Shown: in pieces, positions 1 to 9,500 of the stretch
Numbering within the stretch: position 1 is the first letter of the stretch
How the letters are laid out: each line of letters begins with the position of its first letter
Origin: Lachnospiraceae bacterium
GTDB lineage: Bacteria; Bacillota; Clostridia; Lachnospirales; Lachnospiraceae
NCBI GenBank assembly: GCA_017468395.1
Contig: JAFUIR010000015.1
Coordinates: 124,001 to 188,000, forward strand
Direction of reading: 5' to 3'
Length of the DNA: 64,000 nucleotides
Notes under the pieces: model-generated
The model's input: only the letters and a program-made list of their open reading frames with translations
Databases searched by the model: none
Told to the model about the DNA's origin: nothing
Position numbers and translations under genes: made by a program

Positions 1-334
1 TTTCTTTTGTCTTTTCGTCGCAAATAATGGCTCTGGGTTTCAGATTATCCAAAATCAAATCAATTCTGACTCTGGGCATTTCCTCGTCAATGGGCACATA
101 AAAATCTCCCGCTGCAATGACACCAAAGAACGCAACAATAGTCTTAGGGTGCTTGTTCATAAACACCACTACCGGCTCTTTATAAATTCCTTTCCCGGCA
201 AGAAATGTTGCAATAGCTTTATGCTGATTTTCTACATCTTTGAATGTCAGGGCTTCTGTCTCATTGGCAAACGCCGTTTTGTCAGGCACTCTTTTTACTG
301 TGTCTATTAAATAATCAAGTACATGATTTTGCAT
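1..334 (-). CDS. AMP-binding ligase/adenylation enzyme, N-terminal part (runs off window)
   Basis: The minus-strand frame starts at ATG 334 behind an AGAAAGG ribosome binding site and stays open to the window edge, so only the first 111 residues are visible. They read as the N-terminus of an ANL-superfamily adenylating enzyme: a short helix (QNHVLDYLIDTVKRVPDKTA), then FANETEALTFKDV, then GVIAAGDFYVPIDEEMPRVR, the usual 'G-x-x-Y-x-P-x-D' stretch of amino-acid adenylation and DltA-type D-alanine ligases. These enzymes activate a carboxylate with ATP and load it on a carrier protein. The ATP-binding core motifs lie outside the window, so substrate cannot be judged. It follows the racemase gene by 38 bp on the same strand, which suggests one transcript and perhaps a D-amino-acid substrate (inference). 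Confidence 0.8.
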   Translation of the reverse strand, partial: MQNHVLDYLIDTVKRVPDKTAFANETEALTFKDVENQHKAIATFLAGKGIYKEPVVVFMNKHPKTIVAFFGVIAAGDFYVPIDEEMPRVRIDLILDNLKPRAIICDEKTKE

Positions 335-372
335 TTCTTGTTGCCTTTCTTCTATCTTTGATAAATACTTTT

Positions 373-1080
373 TTACAAATTATCGTATTTTGCTCTCAGC
401 CTGCCGCACTGCTTTACGGCAGTTCTGGCCAAAACCTCCATAGCATCCAAATAATAGGGCTGTAATTCATAATCTCTTTTCACCATGGAAAGTTCCGTAC
501 AACCTAAAATAATCACCTCGGCACCTTTTTCCAAAAGTTCTCTTTCCACCTCGCCAAAGGCCTGCATGTCCACTTTGCAACCGGCTTTTACATTATCATA
601 AATAATGCCCATTACCTTCTTTTGGCTTTCCTTGGAAGGCAGAATAACCTCTATCCCGGCCTCTTCCAGTTCCTTTTGGAAGACCCCTACCTGCACGGTT
701 CCGTCCGTAGCCTCCAGCGCTGCTTTGCTTATCCCTTTTTCCTTTAAATAGAGTGCCACTTCTTTGATAGCGTGGATAATGGGAATTCCCACATCACCTT
801 GGATTTCCTCATGCATGGCATGAGCGGTAATACAGGGAATAGCCGCAATTTCAGCACCGTCTGCCGCCAGTTTACATCCGCACTGCGCAATCTGCGGTGC
901 CGGATTTTCTGCTGACAGACCCAGTAAATATTTTGTTCTGTCCGGTATCTGCGGACAGTTGTATATAATCATCGGAATGTGTTCCTGATCCGTTGCCGCA
1001 TCTGTCATTTCAATAACAAGTTGCATAAAATAGGCCGTTGCCATAGGACCAAGACCGCCGATTATTCCCAGCGTTTTCAT
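373..1080 (-). CDS. Aspartate/glutamate racemase family protein
   Basis: Cytosolic, PLP-independent racemase fold of about 235 residues. The N-terminus KTLGIIGGLGPMAT and YNCPQIPDRT are typical of the Asp/Glu racemase family. Both catalytic cysteines are present, in AIPCITAHAMHEE and in ILGCTELSM. Family members interconvert L- and D-aspartate or glutamate; which amino acid is used cannot be read from sequence. An in-frame GTG lies three codons upstream (1089), but ATG 1080 has the better spacing. A promoter is visible just upstream. The AMP-binding ligase gene follows directly, so the pair may make and activate a D-amino acid for an envelope polymer or small peptide (inference). Confidence 0.88.
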   Translation of the reverse strand: MKTLGIIGGLGPMATAYFMQLVIEMTDAATDQEHIPMIIYNCPQIPDRTKYLLGLSAENPAPQIAQCGCKLAADGAEIAAIPCITAHAMHEEIQGDVGIPIIHAIKEVALYLKEKGISKAALEATDGTVQVGVFQKELEEAGIEVILPSKESQKKVMGIIYDNVKAGCKVDMQAFGEVERELLEKGAEVIILGCTELSMVKRDYELQPYYLDAMEVLARTAVKQCGRLRAKYDNL

Positions 1081-1124
1081 CTTTTTCACTCTTTCAATTT
1101 GCCTTCTGCAAAAATGCCTTTACA

Positions 1125-1153
1125 ATATTAGCACACTTTTTTCTACATTACAA
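1125..1153 (-). promoter_or_regulatory. Probable sigma-A promoter of the racemase/ligase unit
   Basis: On the minus strand TTGTAA (1148-1153) and TAATAT (1125-1130) are separated by 17 bp and lie about 45 bp before the racemase start. It matches the housekeeping consensus well. No operator symmetry is evident. Confidence 0.6.
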
Positions 1154-1176
1154 GAACCGACCATCAAATGAAAATC

Positions 1177-3165
1177 CTAGTTAATTTCCGGATACAGGCT
1201 CTTATCGTAAATGTGGGTGTTCTTATGGCTCTCGGAATATTCCCGAAGTTGTTCATCCGTCCACATAAAGAACACTGTTTTATCTTTTCTGGGTGTGGCA
1301 TCAAAATGATACCAGCCGTCCCCGATATCCACCAAGTTCCAATAATGGGAAGGATTTACCGTAGACTTCACAATGTCCATGTTCGTAATTCCCGCTCTGG
1401 TAAGAAGCACCTTGGCAGTACATGCATAAACAAAGCAGTCTCCCTGCCTCTTTACCAGACCTTCATAGGCGCCTCGTACCCAGTCGCCCTTCTCCGAATG
1501 GCTGATATAACCGATTTTGCTGTGCACCCAATTATAAATCGCCTTGGTCTTTTCATAGAGTGTCATATTATCTTTCAAGATAGATGCCAGCACTTCATCT
1601 GCCTTTTCGTTTACCACATTTTCATCATAGTAAACAGGCTTTTCCGCCATTACAAAAACCTTGCCGGTTTTGCTGGTAAAATTACCTGCTGTGTCCGTCA
1701 CGGTGTAAACCACCTCATAGGTTCCCACCGTATTGGGGTCTACTTTTGAATTATCAATATCCAGTTTCAATTCTGCCTTGGTATCCGCATTGTCGGAGTA
1801 ACCTACCGCTTTCTTGTAGGACACTGCCTCACCGATAATAATATCAATGGTACTTAGAGAAACTTCCGGTGCCACTTTATCCTCTTTCAACTTAAAGGAC
1901 ACCGTCTGGCTGGAAGTGTTTCCCGCTGCGTCCGTAGCCACGATTTCAGCACTGCCGCTTCCCGCCGTATTCCAGTCCGGCTCCTGCACATAACTGTAAG
2001 TCACCGCTGTGGCATCCGTCATCTTTTTTACAAACGTTTCCGGCGCAATAGGTTTTAAAGTCCAGCCGTCCACATGTTTTACCGTAAACTGGGGAGCAAC
2101 CGTATCCAAAACCGTCAAGGTCGTGGTGCACTCTCTTCCGTCCAAAAGTACCGCAATTTCCTGACTGCCCGGGACGCTCATATCAATACTGCCGGGATCC
2201 GTAATATAATAAATTTCCGTATTTTCAAAGCCCGCAATATTATCCAGATAGTCTCTGGCTTCCGGCACCGGACTTCCCGCTTCCCTTGTAATCTCACTCA
2301 TAAGATTGGAAATATAAAGGGATGCTTTCACACGGGTTTTATTGTTCCCTTCATCCGTCAAAACCAGAATAATTTCCTGTAAGCCGCCTTTTTGGTAATC
2401 CGGACCTTGTTCAAAAGCAACGGAGACATCCGTACCGTCTATGATGCCGGACACAAAGTCTTCCTTTGCCAGTTCTTCGCCATATTTGCAAATCACCTCT
2501 TCACCGGTGGCAACGGGAGCAACCGTATCCTGCACAGTCACCTTTACTTTATGGGTAAAAGGTGCCATTTTCACCTTCACGGTATACTCGCCGGGAGTAC
2601 GGCTTTGTTCCGTAGTCAAATCCTCCAATATCAAAGGCGTTCCTTTGCCGTAAGAAAGCAGTTTCTCCGCCTGAATGGCAGTTCCTGCCTCCAAGGTGTA
2701 TGTTTTCTCAACTCTGCCATATAAATAAAAACCGATGCAAACCACTAAAAGCAGTAAAACGGCAATTACACCCAAACCCGAACTTCTTCTGCGTCTTCTC
2801 ACCGTTCTGCGCCTCGTACCTCCCCGGGCACCTGCTCGGGCCGCCTGCTGCCCTCCCCGGGCACTGCTTTGAGGCGGTCTGCTGCCGGACGTAGGTCTGC
2901 TGCCCTGCACCACTCTGCCGCTTTGAGCCGTCCTGCCACCGGACGCAGGTCTGCTGCCCTGCACTACTCTGCCGCTTTGAGCCGTCCTGCTGCCGGACGC
3001 GGGTCTGCTGCCGGATGCGGGTCTGCCGCTTTGCACCGTTCTTGCCCCTCTGCTAATATCAATCTGTTTTACTTCCGCTGCGGTGCCTGCTTTGACGCCA
3101 GTTTTGATACCCTGACCCATATCTCTTCTGAAGCCCTCTCTGCCGCTGTTTCTTATCTCTGCCAT
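1177..3165 (-). CDS. Membrane-anchored Ig-like/transglutaminase-like protein
   Basis: About 662 residues. A disordered Arg/Ser/Gly-rich N-terminus with an 18-residue tandem repeat (SGRVVQGSRPASGGRTAQ) ends in RRRTVRRRRR and is followed by one membrane segment at about residues 130-150. By the positive-inside rule the repeat tail is cytosolic and the rest outside. Several DUF5011-type Ig-like domains follow, the clearest ending GTYEVVYTVTDTAGN. The last 150 residues form a transglutaminase-like core with Cys (RQGDCFVYA), His (NPSHYWNLV) and Asp (YHFDATPRKD), so the triad is complete. Such domains can be peptidases or crosslinkers; the substrate is unknown. ATG 3165 was chosen because it follows the upstream stop and GGAAG; an in-frame start at 3204 would overlap the neighbour. 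Last gene of the five-gene operon. A paralogue lies at 24,716-25,771. Confidence 0.85.
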   Translation of the reverse strand: MAEIRNSGREGFRRDMGQGIKTGVKAGTAAEVKQIDISRGARTVQSGRPASGSRPASGSRTAQSGRVVQGSRPASGGRTAQSGRVVQGSRPTSGSRPPQSSARGGQQAARAGARGGTRRRTVRRRRRSSGLGVIAVLLLLVVCIGFYLYGRVEKTYTLEAGTAIQAEKLLSYGKGTPLILEDLTTEQSRTPGEYTVKVKMAPFTHKVKVTVQDTVAPVATGEEVICKYGEELAKEDFVSGIIDGTDVSVAFEQGPDYQKGGLQEIILVLTDEGNNKTRVKASLYISNLMSEITREAGSPVPEARDYLDNIAGFENTEIYYITDPGSIDMSVPGSQEIAVLLDGRECTTTLTVLDTVAPQFTVKHVDGWTLKPIAPETFVKKMTDATAVTYSYVQEPDWNTAGSGSAEIVATDAAGNTSSQTVSFKLKEDKVAPEVSLSTIDIIIGEAVSYKKAVGYSDNADTKAELKLDIDNSKVDPNTVGTYEVVYTVTDTAGNFTSKTGKVFVMAEKPVYYDENVVNEKADEVLASILKDNMTLYEKTKAIYNWVHSKIGYISHSEKGDWVRGAYEGLVKRQGDCFVYACTAKVLLTRAGITNMDIVKSTVNPSHYWNLVDIGDGWYHFDATPRKDKTVFFMWTDEQLREYSESHKNTHIYDKSLYPEIN
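2896..3003. repeat. 54-bp tandem repeat inside the transglutaminase gene
   Basis: Two near-identical 54-bp units begin at 2896 and 2950 and encode the 18-residue unit SGRVVQGSRPASGGRTAQ. Shorter partial copies (SGRPASGS) flank them. The period is a multiple of three, so copy-number change would keep the frame. Confidence 0.85.
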
Positions 3166-3178
3166 TTTCACACTTCCA

Positions 3179-4351
3179 CTAATTATTTCTCTCGTACCGC
3201 TCAATCAAATCCGCAATCTCGTCCTGATACTGCGGGTACAACGTTGCAATTTCTCTCACTTCACTGCTTGCCGTCTCTGCCACTTTCTGGTTGTAATCAA
3301 TCTGACTGCGCAAAGACTGTCTTCTCACAATAAGTCCATGTCTGATTTCAATCATTTCACGGTTATCAATGATGGCTGCCGCCTGATGAATCCATCTGTC
3401 GGGATCTTTGAGCTGGTATCTGCGCAAAATCTTCAGCATCTGTTCCTGACACTGTTCCAATTTCACTTCCAACTGTGCGAACTGTCTGCGATCCTCTTTT
3501 TCCTGCTTGTAAATTTCCCAAAGTTTTTCCAGTTTTGTGCCGTTTTCCACTTGATACTTCATATAAAGATAATCCAGCAACTGCACATTGTTTACATAAC
3601 GGATTTTCACTTTGTTTTGAAGCAAAATCAATTTGTTGGAAGCCTTTTCCACTCTGGTCATTTCATTTTGTGCATCCATATATTTTACATAAAGTACCGT
3701 AATGGCTACGGCCGCCACTCCTACGGATAAAAAAAAACCAATGGCCGTATCCAGTCCAAATCCGAACTGAAGCACCGCCAGCATTATCATGCACGCCAAA
3801 AGAGCCGTAAACCAAATAGTTGCCATGCCTTTCATATTCGCCATAATAGTGTTTAATTCCGTTTTTCTATACTGATAGGCCCCCCGCTCCCCATCAAGGC
3901 GGTTCAAATCCTGTTGTACCAATTTCCTGTATTTTTCCGCTTCCTTGATTTTGGCTATGCCTTCCTCAATTTCTTCTTCCTGCCCCTGAATCCTTCTGTA
4001 ATCCGAGTCACTCATACGGCTCTTTTTTTCAAAGAACGCCTGTACATCCTCTTCCAACGTCACAATTCTTCTGGCCGCAGTCTTTAACTGCGACGCCTCC
4101 TCCGAAGGAAGGGCTTCAATCTCCTCCATATCCGTCAAATAGGAAGTCACCAGATTGTATTCGCCTCTCAGCAAATCCAACTCTTTTTCCGCTTCCCCAA
4201 TCTGTTCCATGCAGTTGACCAGGTACCGGCCTCTCTCTACCTCATCGTGAAAATCTATGTTGTCACGCTCATAAACAAGAGTCTGCTCCTCTTCCACATA
4301 TTCCGGTTCTTCTATTTTCTTTTTGCCAAACAGCCATTTCAAAAAACCCAT
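3179..4351 (-). CDS. Coiled-coil protein with two central membrane segments, unknown function
   Basis: A 390-residue protein not recognised by name. The N-terminus MGFLKWLFGKKKIEEPEYVE is short and charged. A long Glu/Lys-rich heptad-like helix runs to about residue 165, then two adjacent membrane helices (MATIWFTALLACMIMLAVLQ and a second rich in GFFLSVGVAAVAITVLYV), then a second coiled coil to the end. The topology suggests both coiled coils face the cytosol. Start ATG 4351 has AAGGAG eight bases upstream. It lies 10 bp after its upstream neighbour and 13 bp before the transglutaminase start, so it is likely the membrane partner of the operon (inference). Confidence 0.75.
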   Translation of the reverse strand: MGFLKWLFGKKKIEEPEYVEEEQTLVYERDNIDFHDEVERGRYLVNCMEQIGEAEKELDLLRGEYNLVTSYLTDMEEIEALPSEEASQLKTAARRIVTLEEDVQAFFEKKSRMSDSDYRRIQGQEEEIEEGIAKIKEAEKYRKLVQQDLNRLDGERGAYQYRKTELNTIMANMKGMATIWFTALLACMIMLAVLQFGFGLDTAIGFFLSVGVAAVAITVLYVKYMDAQNEMTRVEKASNKLILLQNKVKIRYVNNVQLLDYLYMKYQVENGTKLEKLWEIYKQEKEDRRQFAQLEVKLEQCQEQMLKILRRYQLKDPDRWIHQAAAIIDNREMIEIRHGLIVRRQSLRSQIDYNQKVAETASSEVREIATLYPQYQDEIADLIERYERNN

Positions 4352-4361
4352 GGGTTACTCC

Positions 4362-5198
4362 TTATACTTCACTGATACAGTGACGGTACTTTTTCTTTAG
4401 TTCCTGTATCATACGTTCCGTTTCTTCATAGTACTTTGTAAAGTTTCCGTTTTCCTTCCACTCACATCTCTGTTCCAAACGTTGTTTATCCAAATACCCC
4501 TGCCAGCCTGCCGTTATTTCTTCCACCCGCTTTTCCAGTTCCAGGGAATCTTCATAAGCCTCGGGAATACTTGCCACAAAAGAAATGTAGTCGCTATCGC
4601 CCAGTGCCATTCTTTTGGCCGCCAGATATTCCACATACGTTTCCTGTAAAGGGTACATTTCATAGGACTGCAAAAAACATTGCGCCGCCTGTTCAAACAA
4701 AAACAGCCCCGTCATAGCCACTGCTTTATTATGTAACACCTTTGCGCTGAGTTCATTTTCCACCTGAGGTAAAATAGCCAGCAAATCGTCATACTCCGAC
4801 ATTGCCTGCACCAGTTTGCCGCCACCTACCATGTAATCAATCCTGGTTTTATATTTTTCGTAGGTACTCAGGCTTGCGCCCTGTTTCAGGAGTTTTTCCG
4901 TTTCGCTCAGTTCTTCCCTTGTATAGTGGCCCACATATTCCAAAATAGTCATTACAAAGGCACTGACTGTTCCCTTCTGGTGCACCAAAGGGTAAAGCGA
5001 TGCCGCAAGGGGATGCAACCCACATTCGATGTCAAGCCAGGATACCAGTCTTTTATCCATGACATCCACATCTAACAGGAACGCATTCTCCCGCAAGATG
5101 AAGCACAACTCCTCAATGTTATAAACCAGTACATCGGGATTGATAAAACGATATGGAGTTTTTGCATCATTGCCGCACAGCATTATGGCTCTACCCAT
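4362..5198 (-). CDS. Cytosolic protein with TPR-like C-terminal half, unknown function
   Basis: A 278-residue soluble protein without membrane segments or signal. The first 100 residues (MGRAIMLCGNDAKTPYRFI...) resemble no family I can name. Residues about 125-215 look like paired helices: KLVQAMSEYDDLLAILPQ, AKVLHNKAVAMTGLFLFEQA and CFLQSYEMYPLQETYVEYLA have the spacing of TPR repeats. The C-terminus is a charged helix. ATG 5198 is preceded by AAGGAG. It sits 9 bp after the actin/Hsp70-like gene and 10 bp before the coiled-coil membrane gene, so its products are probably made together. A scaffold role is an inference only. Confidence 0.72.
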   Translation of the reverse strand: MGRAIMLCGNDAKTPYRFINPDVLVYNIEELCFILRENAFLLDVDVMDKRLVSWLDIECGLHPLAASLYPLVHQKGTVSAFVMTILEYVGHYTREELSETEKLLKQGASLSTYEKYKTRIDYMVGGGKLVQAMSEYDDLLAILPQVENELSAKVLHNKAVAMTGLFLFEQAAQCFLQSYEMYPLQETYVEYLAAKRMALGDSDYISFVASIPEAYEDSLELEKRVEEITAGWQGYLDKQRLEQRCEWKENGNFTKYYEETERMIQELKKKYRHCISEV

Positions 5199-5207
5199 GA
5201 TATCTCC

Positions 5208-6521
5208 TTATATTTCCAAAATTTCTTTCCACTTTTGATGGGTGGCAGGATAAATCTCTCCAAATCCCAAATCTTCCACCCTGATTTGCACTTTATTTTC
5301 TCCAATCATATCCGCCCAAAGACGCAGTCTCGTAGTTCCCGCAGGCCTGTTTGGCAGTCCTTCCAGACTAATTTCCACCGCCCGCACCGTTTTGCCGTTC
5401 AAAGGCGTCACAATCACTTGAAAAGACGTTCCCGATTCCAGCAAAAAATCCACTTCGTTTTGGGCCTCAAACCAGTTGGTTCCCGCATCCAATATGGCAA
5501 AATAAGAGTCTTCTCCCCGGCGCAGCACTTTCATGCCGATATTTGCCTTTAATTTTTCATTGCCCAAAAAAACATGACTTTTACCGTTTTCGCTGGCAAA
5601 CTGTTTTTCCAGCATGCCGTAACAGGCACCTTTGCTGAACAGATTATTTCCTTGGAATACCCTGCGGTTTCTGCATAAATATTTTAAAGATTCCTGCATC
5701 CAGTCGCCGCCAAAGCCTTCCCCGAGCAAATACACCGCAGAAATCAGCCTGTCCTGACAATCCATTGTCACAATGTCCAAAAACTTACTGTCCATGTCCC
5801 TGTAGGCATCCACCCGCAGATAATCTTCCATAGGAATTGCCAAAGGGCTGCGGAACATGTGATTTTCCGTGTCAATAAATGCCACTATGGGAGTGGTCCG
5901 CTTGTTACATTCCATACGGTAACTTTTCATACCGTCTTCCCGGTATTCATACAAAAGCACCTGATGATTCCAAAGTTCCTGGGGCTGGTAAAGATTATAA
6001 TAATACACACTCTCCACATGGCTCTGGAAACAAATATTTTTGGTTTTCAATCCCAGACTCATGGTCACCTTACTTAAAACAGAAACCATGTCCTGTTCCA
6101 AATCATCACAGGTAAACATAAGCCCTGCAATTTTGTCCAAAGAACCGATAGGTGCAAGCAAAGCCAGACTTCTTCGGATAAACAGGGTTAAAAGAGCCAG
6201 CGGTTCAAATTCCTGCCCTTCTATCAGAATCTTCTCCCCGTCTTTTGCCAGACCCAGGAGATTGTCTATCAGGGTTCCTTCATTTTCCTCGGCGTATTTC
6301 AGAGCCTCTTTTCCGTAAAACCATTGGTTGACCCCTTTCCGCTTACAAAGCACCGTAGGAATATTATACTGCTCACTTCCTGCTATTTGGGAAATCGTCT
6401 CAGGAACGGTGGAATTGCAAAAGCAGTAACTGATTTGAGAATAACGGTTTCCCAAATCATATCCTACCACCACTTTGTCACTATTCACTTTTTCAAGAAA
6501 ATCTAATTTCCCGTTTAGCAA
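5208..6521 (-). CDS. Actin/Hsp70-fold-like protein (DUF5716-like)
   Basis: A 437-residue soluble protein starting at TTG 6521 behind AGAAAGG. Residues 18-32 (VVVGYDLGNRYSQIS) resemble the phosphate-1 loop D-x-G of the actin/Hsp70 ATPase fold. The stretch after GSEQYNIPTVLCKRKGVNQW resembles the 'PT-x-V' strand of Hsp70 relatives, and AVYLLGEGFGGDWM could be the adenosine/phosphate-2 loop. From memory this matches the DUF5716 family of Clostridia, which lies beside DUF5717. ATPase activity is not proved. It is 21 bp downstream of the giant first gene and 9 bp upstream of the TPR-like gene, the second gene of the five-gene operon. Confidence 0.7.
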   Translation of the reverse strand: MLNGKLDFLEKVNSDKVVVGYDLGNRYSQISYCFCNSTVPETISQIAGSEQYNIPTVLCKRKGVNQWFYGKEALKYAEENEGTLIDNLLGLAKDGEKILIEGQEFEPLALLTLFIRRSLALLAPIGSLDKIAGLMFTCDDLEQDMVSVLSKVTMSLGLKTKNICFQSHVESVYYYNLYQPQELWNHQVLLYEYREDGMKSYRMECNKRTTPIVAFIDTENHMFRSPLAIPMEDYLRVDAYRDMDSKFLDIVTMDCQDRLISAVYLLGEGFGGDWMQESLKYLCRNRRVFQGNNLFSKGACYGMLEKQFASENGKSHVFLGNEKLKANIGMKVLRRGEDSYFAILDAGTNWFEAQNEVDFLLESGTSFQVIVTPLNGKTVRAVEISLEGLPNRPAGTTRLRLWADMIGENKVQIRVEDLGFGEIYPATHQKWKEILEI

Positions 6522-6542
6522 AGTTTCTGTTTCCTTTCTGTC

Positions 6543-9500
6543 CTATAGTAGCCGGAACAATCTTTCACTCATATAACCTTTATAGTAATATTCCTCCAAC
6601 AAATGATCCACCGTGGTGTAATCCTGCAAGGTATTTCCGATTACCATATCGTTAATCATATAAAATTTGCCGTCACTGGCCATAGACTCAATATCACTTT
6701 TTTGGATGTTTCCGCTTTCCGTCAACTGTTCCTGTCCGTTTTGCTCTTCCACAATATAATATTGCAGACTTTCGCCAAAGAACAGCGGAAATGCCATAAA
6801 ATACACACCGCCATACACATGGCGCATTTCTTCTGTCACATACTGGGGCTCCTCATTGCCTTCCCCTTCAATGACATAATGAATAATGGCTTTTGCACCC
6901 GGATGGGCACGATATTCCACAATGGTTTTGTCCATGATTTTGCCCATCATAAGTTCATTGTCACAATACTCCTTCAAAAATTTCAGATAAATTCCGCCAT
7001 AAACCATTTCCACCGCAAACTGTTCCAATACCGGCATCATGTCTTCCCCTTTCTCATGGGGATTTTCCGCATAATACTTAAGGATAGCCAATTTTGACAC
7101 CTGCGGAAGCACGCCGTCCCTTTGGTAATTGTAAAACATTTTCTCAAAGACATAACCTTCCGTGATTTTATCTTTAACAAAATAGTCATACGCACACTGG
7201 GATAAAAATGCCGCCTCCACTTCCGGGTCTGCATCATTTCTGATGTAAGAATCAAATATCTGCATTTTTTCTCCCACGAACGCCCCGCTGTAAAGGGACT
7301 GTATCAAAATGCGCTCACACAAGGCGCGGGTATCTATCTGTAATTCCACAGAGGCTTTCCATATATCCCGAAGTTCCCGGGTCATTCCCTGATAATAATA
7401 TCCAAGATAGGTCAAAGTCCTCTGGTCATATTTCCCTTTGCGGAAAATAAAACTCAAAATGCCTGTCATCACAGGGTCCTGTTCCATCTGATTTTGCTGC
7501 AACAGCAAACTGCAAAGACGAAGAAGCACCTTAGGCTCCACATGATAATGCCCGAAACGCTGTACCATATCGTAAGCCTGCTGCAATTTTCCCCGTACAA
7601 TCAGATATTTTAAAATTTCTCCCTGACCTTTTCCCGAAATTTGACCATAATTTACCCATTCCAGATGGGCATCCAACTCATCCATCAGGTCATTTTCATA
7701 ATAATAATGCATCAGTTTCATGGCGATTTCATTTTTGAAACTTTCCTGAAGGGATTCATCTTCCAAAAGATACCGGAATCTGTCTGCATTATCCGCCGTT
7801 ACCTCTGTCAAATCTTTCCCATTCATGCACATATACACATTGTAGCCGGTAATATTTCCCACAAGGGGCGCAATATCTTTTGCTACTTTGCCGGGCAGCA
7901 TCATTTTTTCAGTAATGTAAGGAACACTGCTGCTGTAGCGGTTTTGTTCCCTATCCTCCAAAAGAACGGTATAGTCACTTCCAAACAAAGGCACATAAGC
8001 CTTGCCGTCCACCACAGGATAAATATGTTCTTTTCCTGCCATGGGCTGATATACTATTACCTGCCTGATGCCTTCCCGCTCTGTTTTTATCTGGTGCATA
8101 AACAAAAGCCTGCCCAGACTGTTTGCCACTTCCCCATTAATCATGCGGGGAACCAGCACATTCCGGTATAAATACGCCAAATCCTTATTGATGCGTTGCT
8201 TACAAATCTGGTCTGTCACAAACTGCTCAATAATGTTCCTGTAATTTTCGTATAATTCTGGATAATTTTCGCGGTTTTTGTGGACGTTGGCATAAAGATA
8301 CGCACTCCGCTCATAGTCCAGACTATTCTGATATGAAAAGTACATCATAATAATTTTGGGCAAAGGCTCTGCAGAGTTTAAATCCACAGACATCATATAA
8401 TATTCATACAACCTGGTAATACGTAAGTTACGCTCCACCCCTTTTGCATACCAAGGAAAATACTCTGCGCCCACTTTGCTGCCGCGTATCAACATGGCGC
8501 AAATCTCATTCAGCACATTATCTTCCCCGCCAAACTCATAACAAGCCTTCAAAAAGCGGTAAATCACACCGGAAAATTCCCGGTTCTTACTTATCAGATA
8601 CACTGCCTGGTCAATCATCTCCCTGCCAAGCCATTCTTTTTTGGCAGCATAGAGAAGTAACTGCTTTTCAAATTCACCCAGTTTCATAAGAAGAGCAGGA
8701 TTGCTATGTATCAGTGACAAGGCTTCAATGTAGAGCACCGGGCTGGTACATCCTCTTTCAAACTGCTCCTCCAAAAAGAGCAGTTTTTTTGCTGCACTTT
8801 TCCCGTATTCTTCCGACAAATACAAAAGAAGCCAGGCGATTCTCCACTCTTCCCTGTTTTTCTTATATATTTTTTCCACTTGGGATGTCACTTTATTTAC
8901 ATAGTTTTCATCCCTGCTAATCAAGGTAGACAAATACAAACAATAGGCCCACAGTACAGGCTCCTCTTCCCGTTCACATTCCAGCACGTCCTGCACCTGC
9001 TCCAAAATCCAAGCCGCTTCATTGTCCCTCTCCTGGGTAATGAGCATATGCGCCTGAAACAGTTTGCCTGCCATATCATTGTCTTCCATATCAGACATGC
9101 GTTCCACCAGTCTGCCTGTCTCTTTCAACCAAGTACCGGTGCTGATTTTTTTCATGCGGAAGGCCTGATAATACTCCATGAGTTGCACGGTTATCCGCCG
9201 TTTTTCCACACTGTACCTGCTTTGGCGGGAAGACATCCCCTTATATACGGTTACGGGAACCACAATCCGGTCATAAGCATTTTGCAAAATAACACTGCCA
9301 AGGTTTTTTCCTTCGTGTAAAAGTCCACCGTCTATGTACACCGGCAGTTTGCAATTATTCCCCAGAAAGTCATCATCTGTCAAAAAGTCCTTTTCGGTAT
9401 ACAAAAAGTCCCCTTCCGTCAGCACTTCCAAATTGACATAGCCCCAACCGTTTTTCACTATATCCATGTGATAAACCGCAATTTCCTCGGGGGCATCCAG

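Noticed and set aside
2869-3333. Plus-strand frame with Ala/Ser/Arg repeats
   Set aside because: It is the antisense shadow of the 54-bp tandem repeat in the transglutaminase gene.
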